A program made the translations under genes and the position numbers. Below the pieces are notes generated by a model that saw nothing but the letters and a program-made list of their open reading frames with translations, was not told the DNA's origin and did not search any database. A stretch of DNA of 64,000 nt from Chitinophaga niabensis (GTDB lineage Bacteria > Bacteroidota > Bacteroidia > Chitinophagales > Chitinophagaceae): assembly GCA_017849435.1 (NCBI GenBank), contig JAFIGY010000009.1, positions 248,001 to 312,000 of the forward strand. The letters are read 5' to 3'. Positions 9,117 through 17,888 of this stretch are shown piece after piece. How positions within the stretch are numbered: the stretch's first letter is position 1; every line of letters begins with the position of its first letter.

Positions 9117-11510
9117 ATGTGGCAGCGCATCAAACAATGGGTGGTAAAAAGGAAATGGCGGTTGATGATACTCGCAGTGTTGCTCGTGTGGTATTATTTC
9201 CTGCTGCCGAAAAAACTATTTAAAGCTCCTACGTCTTTCGTGATCGAAGACAGTAAAGGGGAATTGCTCAACGCGGCCATTGCGGCGGACGGCCAGTGGC
9301 GCTTTCCGGCGGATAAGCAGGTGCCGGACAAGTTCGCGAAATGCATCACCGCTTATGAGGATAAACGCTTCTACTACCATTGGGGCATTGATCCCGTTGC
9401 CACCGGCCGCGCTGTCAAGCAGAACCTTACCGGGGGAAAGGTCGTAAGTGGAGCGAGCACCATCACCATGCAGGTGATCCGTCTCTACCGGAACAAGCCG
9501 CGCACATTCTGGCAGAAAACAGTGGAAATGGTGCTGGCCACACGGCTTGAGTTTTCCTATTCAAAGAAAGAAATACTGGCCCTGTACGCAGGGAATGCGC
9601 CGTTCGGCGGGAATGTAGTAGGACTGGAAGCCGCCTCCTGGCGCTATTACGGCCGTAAACCCGATCAGCTTTCCTGGGCGGAAACCGCTACCCTGGCCGT
9701 ATTGCCGAACAGTCCCGCTTTGATACATCCCGGTCGGAACCGGCAAACGTTGATGGATAAACGAAATTCGCTGCTGAAGAAACTCTGGAAGAATGGTACG
9801 ATCGATAGTGCAACCTGTGCATTGTCCTGTGTTGAACCGCTTCCGGACAAACCTCATGCACTCCCCGAAATGGCGCCGCATCTCCTCGGCCGTTTTCGTC
9901 TGGATTACCAGCGGCAGCAGATCGCAGTATCCACACGGCTGCGCACAACCCTCAGCGGGGAATTGCAACAGAATGTGAACGATATCCTGTACCGGCATCA
10001 CCAGCAATTGAAAGCCAACGGCATCAACAATGCCGCGGCGCTGGTGCTGGATGTGGAAACGGGGCATTCGCTGGCGTATGTGGGCAATGTGTATGATCCC
10101 GCCGATCCGGAAGTGGAGAGTTTTGTGGATATCATCCAGGCGCCGAGGAGTCCGGGCAGTACGTTGAAACCCTTGCTCTACGCGGGTATGCTCAATGACG
10201 GACTGCTGCTGCCGCATGCATTGCTCCCGGATGTGCCTACGCAGATTGCGGGTTACATGCCGCAGAATTTTGATCAGCGTTTTGACGGCGCAGTGCCTGC
10301 ATCCAGGGCCTTATCGCGTTCCCTGAATGTTCCGGCGGTGAAGATGTTACAACAGTACCGGTCGGAAAGGTTTCTTGTGCTGTTGAAGAAACTCGGCATC
10401 ACCACCATGAACAAACCGGCCACGCATTACGGCCTTTCCATGATATTGGGCGGCGGGGAAACAACGCTCTGGGAACTGGCGGGCGTGTATGCCAGCCTGG
10501 CCCGCACCCTGTTGCACCTGGAGCAGTATAACGGAAAGTATGACGGGGACGATTATCATGCGCCCGGCTATCGGCCGGACGAGACCATCCAGTCGAAATA
10601 CACGCCTTCGAAATACGGCATCCTGGACGCCGGTGCCGTGTGGTATGCGTTTCAGGCGATGGAAGAAGTGATGCGTCCGGGTGAGGAGTTCATCTGGCAG
10701 CATTTTTCCTCCTCGAAGCGCATTGCCTGGAAAACGGGAACCAGCTTCGGTTTTAGGGATGGATGGGCCATAGGTGTTACACCGCAGCATGTGGTAGGCG
10801 TTTGGGTAGGAAATGCGGATGGGGAAGGAAGACCAGGACTGACAGGTGTTTCCACTGCTGCACCGATCATGTTCGATATTTTTCGTTTACTCAATACCGT
10901 GGGTGCCTTTGATGCGCCGCCGGGAAAATTGCGGAAGATCGCCGTTTGTCACCAAAGCGGGTTCAGGGCCGGAGAATATTGCATCGAGCGGGATTCGCTG
11001 GATGTGCCGGAGGCAGGTCTCCGGTCCCCGGTCTGTCCCTATCATCAACTGATCCATCTCGACGCCGGCGGGCAATACCGCGTAACAGCGGATTGTGAAT
11101 CCCCGCAGCTGATGCAGCACAAGCCATGGTTCGTGCTGCCGCCCGCTATGGAGCATTTTTATAAGGCCAGCCATAGTTATATACCCTTACCGCCTTTCAA
11201 ACCGGGATGTAATATCGTGGAGCAGGGCCGGTCTATGGAACTGATCTATCCCAAGCCCGGAGCGAGGATCTACATACCTGTGGAGATAGATGGTTCGTTG
11301 GGACAAACGGTGTTTAAAGCGACGCACCGCCAGCAGGGGGCCAGCATCTTCTGGCACCTCGATAATCAGTTCGTAGGCACTACCACGGATTTTCACCAGA
11401 TGCCGCTGCGGCCTTCGCCGGGCAGGCATACGCTCACGATCGTGGATGATGATGGAGAGCAGATACAATTGCCGTTCGAAATATTAGGCGGGGAAAAGAA
11501 ACATCAGTAA
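9117..11510 (+). CDS. pbpC: Penicillin-binding protein 1C
   Basis: 797 residues. An N-terminal membrane anchor (about 14-30) is followed by a family 51 glycosyltransferase domain (EDKRFYYHWGIDP; STITMQ). A transpeptidase domain follows, with SxxK at Ser348-Lys351 and KTG at 539-541. A C-terminal domain of about 120 residues of the BiPBP_C type comes after (QSGFRAG, CPYH...). It polymerises and in principle cross-links peptidoglycan in the periplasm; PBP1C in E. coli is a bifunctional enzyme with weak penicillin binding. The pairing with the macroglobulin gene is the conserved arrangement for this family. The last seven bases overlap the end of convergent rarA. All catalytic motifs are intact. 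Confidence 0.95.
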   Translation: MWQRIKQWVVKRKWRLMILAVLLVWYYFLLPKKLFKAPTSFVIEDSKGELLNAAIAADGQWRFPADKQVPDKFAKCITAYEDKRFYYHWGIDPVATGRAVKQNLTGGKVVSGASTITMQVIRLYRNKPRTFWQKTVEMVLATRLEFSYSKKEILALYAGNAPFGGNVVGLEAASWRYYGRKPDQLSWAETATLAVLPNSPALIHPGRNRQTLMDKRNSLLKKLWKNGTIDSATCALSCVEPLPDKPHALPEMAPHLLGRFRLDYQRQQIAVSTRLRTTLSGELQQNVNDILYRHHQQLKANGINNAAALVLDVETGHSLAYVGNVYDPADPEVESFVDIIQAPRSPGSTLKPLLYAGMLNDGLLLPHALLPDVPTQIAGYMPQNFDQRFDGAVPASRALSRSLNVPAVKMLQQYRSERFLVLLKKLGITTMNKPATHYGLSMILGGGETTLWELAGVYASLARTLLHLEQYNGKYDGDDYHAPGYRPDETIQSKYTPSKYGILDAGAVWYAFQAMEEVMRPGEEFIWQHFSSSKRIAWKTGTSFGFRDGWAIGVTPQHVVGVWVGNADGEGRPGLTGVSTAAPIMFDIFRLLNTVGAFDAPPGKLRKIAVCHQSGFRAGEYCIERDSLDVPEAGLRSPVCPYHQLIHLDAGGQYRVTADCESPQLMQHKPWFVLPPAMEHFYKASHSYIPLPPFKPGCNIVEQGRSMELIYPKPGARIYIPVEIDGSLGQTVFKATHRQQGASIFWHLDNQFVGTTTDFHQMPLRPSPGRHTLTIVDDDGEQIQLPFEILGGEKKHQ

Positions 11511-12763
11511 CCGTATTTCTCTTTCCAGAGTGCTTTCAGGTATTTGCGCAGCTCATCTTCCCTCGGGTTCTTTCCGGGATCATAGAACTTTGTGCCGCTC
11601 AGCTCTTTCGGGAGATATTCCTGTGCGGAGAAGTTGTTCTCGAAATCATGCGAGTAGGTATATCCTTTCCCGTAATCCAGCTGTTTCATCAGTTTGGTAG
11701 GGGCGTTCCGGATGTGTAAAGGCACGGAGAGGTCTCCGGTTTGCGAAACGGCGGCCTGTGCGTTATTGATAGCTGCGTATGCGGCGTTGCTTTTGGGGGA
11801 GGAGGCCAGGTAGGTAGCGCATTGGGAAAGGATGATCCGCGCTTCCGGGTGCCCGATCAGGTTGACCGCCTGAAAACAGCTCGTGGCCAGCAACAGCGCG
11901 TTGGGATTGGCATTACCGATATCTTCCGAAGCCAGTATCACCATCCTTCGCGCAATGAACTTCACATCTTCTCCACCGGCCAGCATGCGTGCGAGCCAGT
12001 ATACAGCGCCGTTGGGATCGCTGCCACGCATGGATTTGATGAAAGCGGAAATGATATCGTAATGCTGCTCCCCGCTTTTGTCGTAGATCGCTACCCGCTG
12101 TTGCGCGATCTCCATCACTTTTTCATTCGTGATCACGATGGGGTGCTCTTCCTGCAAGGTGTCTACCACCAGCTCAAACAGGTTGAGCAGTTTACGGGCG
12201 TCGCCTCCGGAAATATTGTATAACGCTTCTGTTTCCTCCAGTTCGATGGTTTTTTCCGCCAGCCATTCATCTTTCACCATGGCCTGCTTCAGCAGCAGCT
12301 GCAATTCCGCTTCACCAAGTGCTTTGAGCACATACACCTGGCAACGGGAGAGCAAGGCCGCATTCACCTCAAAAGAAGGATTCTCCGTAGTGGCGCCGAT
12401 GAGAGTGATGATCCCTTTTTCCACGGCTCCCAATAGGGCATCCTGCTGGGATTTATTGAAACGGTGGATCTCGTCTATGAAAAGCACGGCATGCCGGTGT
12501 TTGGCAAGGTCGATCACTTCGCGGATATCTTTTACCCCGGAAGAAATGGCGCTAAGGGTATAGAAAGGTACCTGCAGGGTATGTGCAATGATGTTGGCGA
12601 TGGTGGTTTTACCTACGCCGGGTGGTCCCCACAGGATCATGGAGGGTACTTTGCCCTGCTGGATAGCTTTTTGAAGGATACTACCCTTGCCGGTCAGATG
12701 TTCCTGCCCTACAAGGTCATCCAGGGATGCGGGTCTAAGACGTTCGGCCAATGGTGCGCGCAT
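11504..12763 (-). CDS. rarA: Replication-associated recombination protein A (AAA+ ATPase)
   Basis: 419 residues, typical length for RarA/MgsA. Starts [23 protein letters not shown], then Walker [10 protein letters not shown] near residue 46 and Walker [11 protein letters not shown] near residue 94, sensor 1 [13 protein letters not shown], and a C-terminal tetramerisation part with [17 protein letters not shown] and [14 protein letters not shown]. The family remodels stalled replication forks and interacts with single-stranded DNA binding protein. It lies 11 bases downstream of the membrane protein gene on the same strand, so the two probably form an operon. No anomalies. Confidence 0.95.
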   Translation of the reverse strand: MRAPLAERLRPASLDDLVGQEHLTGKGSILQKAIQQGKVPSMILWGPPGVGKTTIANIIAHTLQVPFYTLSAISSGVKDIREVIDLAKHRHAVLFIDEIHRFNKSQQDALLGAVEKGIITLIGATTENPSFEVNAALLSRCQVYVLKALGEAELQLLLKQAMVKDEWLAEKTIELEETEALYNISGGDARKLLNLFELVVDTLQEEHPIVITNEKVMEIAQQRVAIYDKSGEQHYDIISAFIKSMRGSDPNGAVYWLARMLAGGEDVKFIARRMVILASEDIGNANPNALLLATSCFQAVNLIGHPEARIILSQCATYLASSPKSNAAYAAINNAQAAVSQTGDLSVPLHIRNAPTKLMKQLDYGKGYTYSHDFENNFSAQEYLPKELSGTKFYDPGKNPREDELRKYLKALWKEKYGY

Positions 12764-12774
12764 GATCTCATGTT

Positions 12775-13305
12775 TTACTGTTCATCCAGGAAGTGATCCT
12801 GATCCCTTAGTGCCTTCTCCATTTTCCACCTGCGCAGGTAGCCAATGGAAAGGACGCTGTTGACGAGCACGGCCAGACCATGTATGGACAAGATCACGGC
12901 GGCAAACTTCAGCATTGATCCCATAAGCGCCGTGGCAGCAACCTGGTCAGAAGACATTCCGTTCTGTTTTGCGATCTGCTGCAGGGTTCCCGGAGAGATG
13001 CTGGCCATTATGATGCCGTTCAGCAGGATCATGGCAGCATAAATGATGCTCAGCACTGTCATGATCGTGAGCAGATGCGGCCCCCTCGGCCCCCAAACCT
13101 CTTCCCGCTGCTCCAGACTCCTTTGCAACTGGGTGCAAAGGTAATTGTGATGAAGTGTGGTGGCCAGCAGGACCAGCGTGAAGATCATTTGCGGCTGCAT
13201 CATCGGAGACATCATCATGCCCATCAGTATCAGCAGCAGCAATAACCCGCAGGAGAACAGGTTGAAATAAGAAAGCACCCGGAAAAGGCTAAAGCGAAAA
13301 CCCAT
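12775..13305 (-). CDS. Four-helix membrane protein, function unknown
   Basis: 176 residues with four likely transmembrane segments: about 15-35 (LFSCGLLLLLILMGMMM), 38-55, 78-98 (TIMTVLSIIYAAMILL) and 131-152 (FAAVILSIHGLAVLVNS). A basic cytoplasmic loop (QLQRSLEQREEVW) lies between helices two and three, and the C-terminus is charged and soluble. I do not recognise a family. The gene starts at an ATG with a plausible upstream region and runs directly into rarA, with which it is probably transcribed; nothing in the sequence links it to rarA function. Confidence 0.6.
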   Translation of the reverse strand: MGFRFSLFRVLSYFNLFSCGLLLLLILMGMMMSPMMQPQMIFTLVLLATTLHHNYLCTQLQRSLEQREEVWGPRGPHLLTIMTVLSIIYAAMILLNGIIMASISPGTLQQIAKQNGMSSDQVAATALMGSMLKFAAVILSIHGLAVLVNSVLSIGYLRRWKMEKALRDQDHFLDEQ

Positions 13306-13503
13306 AAGCTACAATCGTTTATCCCTGCAAACCTACGAATTATCTCCGCTCCCGGAAAAGAGAATTACAAAAGCTGCCATGTGCGACGCAACGGCGGCAC
13401 TATAGCGGACAACCGCCGGCCCCCTCATTTCCTTTATTTATCAACCCCGGATGACGGTAAATGCAGAAACTTCGATAAATTTAAGCCTCTAAACCTGAAG
13501 CTT

Positions 13504-15546
13504 ATGTACATACAAAACCCCGCCGGAAAATGGATGGCGGCTGGCGCGATCCTGGCTATCTGCGCTGCAGGCCCTGCCATAGCCCAATCCAAAAAAATAC
13601 CGGCATTCGATATTTCTTCTATAGACCGAAATCTGAAGCCCTGCGCGGACTTCGACGGTTTTTCCAACGAAAACTGGAAAAAAGCCAACCCAATTCCCGG
13701 CACGGAAAGCAAATGGGGCGCCTTCGGCATTCTTGACAAGGAGAACAAGGAAGTGCGGATCAAAGGGATCATCACGGAGATCGCCAAACGCAGCGGCCTC
13801 GCGAAAGGCACGGAAGAACAGCAGATCGCGGACTATTATGTATCCTTCCTTGACACCACAACCATCGAGAAAAGAGACATCACGCCACTGAAGCCGTATC
13901 TGGACAAGATCAACGCCATCCGCACGCTGGCCGACTGGGCCCGGGTATGCGGAGAGCTGCAGGAAATAGGTGTTAACACCTGGGCAGGCTTTGCCGTAGC
14001 AGCCGATGCGCGGGACAGTAAGATGAATGCCGTGTATGGCGGCCAGGATGGTTTGAGCCTCGGTGAACGCAGCTACTATGATCGCCAGGATGAAGCCACG
14101 CAGAAAGTGCGGGAAGAATTTGTGAAACATATTGATAAAATGTTCACCATGGCGGGTTTCAAAGAGAAGAACCCGGGTAAGACCATTCTCGATTTCGAAA
14201 TGTCCATCGCCAAATTGCAGTTAACCAATGTGGAACTGCGCGATCCCGTTAAGACGTATAACAAAATAGGCTTCGGCGAATTGAGTATGCTTGCGCCGGA
14301 CTTTGACTGGAATACATTTGCCGCCCGGCAGGGCATCAGAACGGATACGGTGATCCTGCAGAACAAAGCATATCTCAGTAACGGGAACAAAGTGATCAAA
14401 GCCACGCCCATTGAAACGCTGAAGACGTACACCCGCTTCCAGCTGCTCACCACCTTCGCCGGTTATCTGCCCAAACGCTTCGACGATGAAAACTTCCATT
14501 TCTTTGGTACAGTAGTGACCGGCCGAAAAGTGCAACGCCCCCGCATAGACCGCGCGATCCGCTCTACGGATGCTGTACTGGGCATGCCTTTGGGCAAACT
14601 TTTCGTGAAGAAATACTTCCCCGAATCCAGTAAACAGAAGGTTTCCGAGATGATCGAGAACGTAAGGGCCGTGTATGGGGAGCGGATCGACAAGCTTAGC
14701 TGGATGAGCGCTACTACTAAGCAGATGGCACACAAGAAACTGGCTGCTTTTACTTATAAGATCGGCTATCCTGATAAATGGAAAGATTATTCTACTATCG
14801 ATATTCAGAAAGGCAGGCTGGTGGAGAACATCATAAGTGCCGCCAAATATCACACAAATGAGCGCACCAAAAAGATCGGCAAAGCCGTGGATAAGTCCGA
14901 ATGGTTGATGACACCGCAGACCGTAAATGCTTATTACTACCCGCTCAACAACGAAGTGGTATTCCCCGCCGGCATCCTGCAACCGCCGTTCTTCAACCCG
15001 GATGCGGATGATGCCGTGAACTATGGTGGCATCATCGCCGTGATCGGTCATGAATTCACGCATGGTTTCGATGATCAGGGTTCACAATTTGATGCGGAAG
15101 GGAATCTGAAGAACTGGTGGACGGCGGATGACCGCAAAAACTTTGAAGCGCTGGCCAAAAAATACATCGATTATTTCAGCAGCCTGGAACCCTTACCGGG
15201 CTTCAAGATCAACGGCGCTCTCACTATCGGGGAGAACATCGCGGACCTGGGAGGTCTTACCCTCGCGTATCACGCACTGGAGAAATCCCTCAAAGGCAAA
15301 CCAACACCCGCCCCGATAGACGGCTTTACCTGGAAACAACGTTTCTTCCTCGGCTGGGCACAGGTATGGCATGCCAATATCACGGATGCCGGACTGCGGA
15401 ACCAGATACAAACAGATTCGCATAGTCCTGCCCGTTACCGCATTAATGGCCCGCTGCCGCATATGGAGGAGTTTGCGGATGCCTGGAGTTGCGGCGCTGA
15501 CAGCAAAATGGTATTGCCGGCCGCACAGCGTGTTGTGATCTGGTGA
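13504..15546 (+). CDS. M13 (neprilysin-type) zinc metallopeptidase, PepO-like
   Basis: 680 residues from the ATG at 13504. The frame is open for 41 more codons upstream, but only this start gives a signal peptide (MAAGAILAICAAGPAIAQ). The N-terminal helical domain (residues about 35-430) is followed by the catalytic domain with the zinc motif HEFTH at 516-520, the third ligand in ENIAD (Glu577, Asp581) and the NAYY segment upstream. The C-terminal segment (SPARYRINGPL) is the usual M13 substrate-binding end, though the canonical terminal CxVW is replaced by RVVIW. It should be secreted to the periplasm or outside and act as an oligopeptidase. It is a single-gene unit. Confidence 0.92.
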   Translation: MYIQNPAGKWMAAGAILAICAAGPAIAQSKKIPAFDISSIDRNLKPCADFDGFSNENWKKANPIPGTESKWGAFGILDKENKEVRIKGIITEIAKRSGLAKGTEEQQIADYYVSFLDTTTIEKRDITPLKPYLDKINAIRTLADWARVCGELQEIGVNTWAGFAVAADARDSKMNAVYGGQDGLSLGERSYYDRQDEATQKVREEFVKHIDKMFTMAGFKEKNPGKTILDFEMSIAKLQLTNVELRDPVKTYNKIGFGELSMLAPDFDWNTFAARQGIRTDTVILQNKAYLSNGNKVIKATPIETLKTYTRFQLLTTFAGYLPKRFDDENFHFFGTVVTGRKVQRPRIDRAIRSTDAVLGMPLGKLFVKKYFPESSKQKVSEMIENVRAVYGERIDKLSWMSATTKQMAHKKLAAFTYKIGYPDKWKDYSTIDIQKGRLVENIISAAKYHTNERTKKIGKAVDKSEWLMTPQTVNAYYYPLNNEVVFPAGILQPPFFNPDADDAVNYGGIIAVIGHEFTHGFDDQGSQFDAEGNLKNWWTADDRKNFEALAKKYIDYFSSLEPLPGFKINGALTIGENIADLGGLTLAYHALEKSLKGKPTPAPIDGFTWKQRFFLGWAQVWHANITDAGLRNQIQTDSHSPARYRINGPLPHMEEFADAWSCGADSKMVLPAAQRVVIW

Positions 15547-15843
15547 TTTTTTTGCGTATTTCTACGCTTTTCCCGCAATCATTAATGATAGAACTTTGAG
15601 ACAGCAGCCAAAAATATTCCGTTAACTGAAACACCTTCTTACTGTACTACTTACCGATCCGGCTGCTTTGCCGGCCAATCCACCGTTGTAACCCCAAACA
15701 TCACAGGCGCCGGTGCAGGTAATTTCTCCTGTACCGGTCGCCGGCGGTGGCCCGCTTCTTCTGATCAAATAGTATCAGCAACCGTCAATTATCTGGCAAT
15801 CTGTTTCACCGCCTTTTAGGATATTGTACAAAATTCCACCTGT
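15547..15843. other. Intergenic region with a GC-rich hairpin
   Basis: About 300 bases with no supportable gene. It contains an imperfect GC-rich inverted repeat (15706-15719 with 15728-15742) and smaller CCGGC repeats upstream, unlike the AT-rich spacers elsewhere. No T run follows the hairpin, so it is not an obvious terminator. The promoter of the fucosidase gene presumably lies in the AT-rich last 80 bases. Confidence 0.4.
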
Positions 15844-17655
15844 ATGTTCTCTCTTCAAGGCAAGAAAACAGCCGTCCTCGCCTGTGGCCTGCTTTTTGGC
15901 AGTCTGACCGGCATCGCGCAGCAACCGGATCAACTTTGGGGCAAATCAGCAGAAGCCGGTACCAGTGAAAAAACAAAATGGTTCAGGGAAGCGAAGTTCG
16001 GACTGTTCCTGCATTGGGGACCTTACGCCCATTTTGCCGGTGAAATACGCGGCAAACGGTATTATGGAATATCGGAATGGATCATGAACCGGGATAAGAC
16101 CCCCGCGGCCGAATACGCCCGGCTGGCGGCGGATTTTAATCCCACGGAATTCAATGCGGAAGAGTGGGTGGATATCGCGAGAGCCGCCGGCGTGAAATAT
16201 ATCGTGTTAACCGCCAAGCACCACGATGGCTTTGCCATGTTCGATTCAAAAGTTTCCGATTTCACCATTGTAAAAGCCACCCCCTATAAAAAAGATCCGA
16301 TCAAAGCACTGGCAGCGGCTTGCAAGAAAGCCGGCATCAAACTGGGATTTTATTATTCGCAGTTCCAGGACTGGCACGAACCCAATGGCGGCGGCAATGG
16401 CTGGGACTTTGACAACAAGAAGAAAGATTACAGTGCTTACTATCGCGGAAAATCCCTCCCGCAGATCACAGAGCTGCTGAGCAATTACGGCGATCTTGGC
16501 ATCATCTGGTTCGATACGCCGGGGAATATGAGCAAGGAAGAATCCGGGGCTTTCCTGGAGAAAGTACATCAGCTGCAACCGGATTGTTTAGTGAGCAGTC
16601 GCGTTGGCAATGGGCTGGGCGACTTCAAAGACTTCGGTGATGGTGAAGTACCGCCCGGTATCGTGAAAGGCGCCTGGGAAGCCATTTTCACGCATAACGA
16701 TTCCTGGGGCTACAGCGCTTTTGACCAGAACTTCAAAAGTCCGAAGGAAATCATCCGGCTGCTTGCTGATGTTGCTTCCAAAGGCGGAAATCTGATGATG
16801 AATATCGGGCCGATGGGGAATGGAAAATTCCCCGCACAGTCTGAAAAATATTTTCGCACCACCGGCGAATGGTTGAAACAGAACGGCGAAGGCATCTATC
16901 AAACTTCCTATGCCCCCATTCCGCCGCAGCCCTGGGGCGTGATGACCCACAAACCCGGAAAGCTGTACCTGCATGTATTCGATCGCCCGCATAATGGTAA
17001 ACTCCTCATCCCTGCATTCACTGCCAAAGCCGTGAAAGCCTACACCCTGGCGGGAAAGAAAGCGCTGCCCGTACAGCAGCAGGGGAAAGATGTTTGGATC
17101 AGCCTTCCCGCCGTACTGCCGGATGAACGCAATACCGTGATCACCGTGGAATACAATGGCGCCCTGGAAGAACAGAACGCAGTGCCGATGGTGGTGAGCG
17201 CGCAATATGAACGGACGATATTACCGGCCCAGAGCGCCGTGCTTAACGGCAACGCACAAACGAAAAAAATGACGCACAGCTATTATTTCGGAGACTGGAA
17301 GCATGCCGTTTGTATCGGGAACCTGCAGGACCCTGCCGATGTGATTAGCTACCGGCTTCGTTTCACTGATCCGGGGGATTACAAGGTATACCTGAATTAC
17401 ACGGCAGACAGTACCAATGCCGGTCGCGAGGGGGTGTTGGAGTTAGGGCCCGCCGCAAAGGAAGCAAAGCAATATCCTTTCCAGGTGTTATTCACCGGCC
17501 GGCACGACACGCATAAACCACTGCTGTTCCTCGATCAGGCAATGGCCGTTATCAGCGTCGCCACGCCCGGGGAATGGACGCTGAAGCTCCGGCCGTTAAA
17601 GAGCGGCGGCGAGCTGTTTAAATTACAGCAGATCGTGGTGGAGCCGGTGCGGTGA
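15844..17655 (+). CDS. GH29 alpha-L-fucosidase
   Basis: 603 residues with a signal peptide (AVLACGLLFGSLTGIAQ). The GH29 catalytic barrel covers about residues 35-370: KFGLFLHWGPYAH, the KHHDGFAMFDS strand with the conserved double His, and GIIWFDTPG carrying the likely nucleophile Asp224. The variable C-terminal acid residue cannot be assigned by eye. After about residue 370 come beta-sandwich regions (residues 370-450 and a final module with FTDPGDYKVYLNYTAD). It should release alpha-linked L-fucose from glycans in the periplasm. It precedes the SusC/SusD pair on the same strand by 233 bases, suggesting a functional link although the pair has its own promoter. Confidence 0.93.
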   Translation: MFSLQGKKTAVLACGLLFGSLTGIAQQPDQLWGKSAEAGTSEKTKWFREAKFGLFLHWGPYAHFAGEIRGKRYYGISEWIMNRDKTPAAEYARLAADFNPTEFNAEEWVDIARAAGVKYIVLTAKHHDGFAMFDSKVSDFTIVKATPYKKDPIKALAAACKKAGIKLGFYYSQFQDWHEPNGGGNGWDFDNKKKDYSAYYRGKSLPQITELLSNYGDLGIIWFDTPGNMSKEESGAFLEKVHQLQPDCLVSSRVGNGLGDFKDFGDGEVPPGIVKGAWEAIFTHNDSWGYSAFDQNFKSPKEIIRLLADVASKGGNLMMNIGPMGNGKFPAQSEKYFRTTGEWLKQNGEGIYQTSYAPIPPQPWGVMTHKPGKLYLHVFDRPHNGKLLIPAFTAKAVKAYTLAGKKALPVQQQGKDVWISLPAVLPDERNTVITVEYNGALEEQNAVPMVVSAQYERTILPAQSAVLNGNAQTKKMTHSYYFGDWKHAVCIGNLQDPADVISYRLRFTDPGDYKVYLNYTADSTNAGREGVLELGPAAKEAKQYPFQVLFTGRHDTHKPLLFLDQAMAVISVATPGEWTLKLRPLKSGGELFKLQQIVVEPVR

Positions 17656-17746
17656 CCACTTCCTGTTCTGTACTATGGGTATAATCTACAATACAACCGC
17701 CGGAGGATAAGGGGCGGCGTCATTTCCGGGAACGAATAAATTTTAA

Positions 17747-17786
17747 TGCAAACGATTGCATTTATCCGTTATTTTACGTATCTTTT
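17747..17786 (+). promoter_or_regulatory. susC-type promoter with LacI-family-like operator
   Basis: A near-palindrome TGCAAACGATTGCA (17747-17760) has the central CG and flanking TGCAA/TTGCA halves typical of LacI-family operators. Its right half also supplies ATTG (17755-17758) as a -33 element, followed 20 bases later by TATCTTTT (17779-17786), close to the Bacteroidota -7 consensus TAnnTTTG. The overlap of operator and -33 suggests repression. The regulator gene is not in this window. Confidence 0.6.
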
Positions 17787-17888
17787 CTTCCAATGAATTA
17801 AAACCTAACTAGAGTGAAACGTTTGTACTAAATCGGGACAAATGTTTTAACCTCCATTATTCTCATTGCTGAAATTAAACAACACGTT

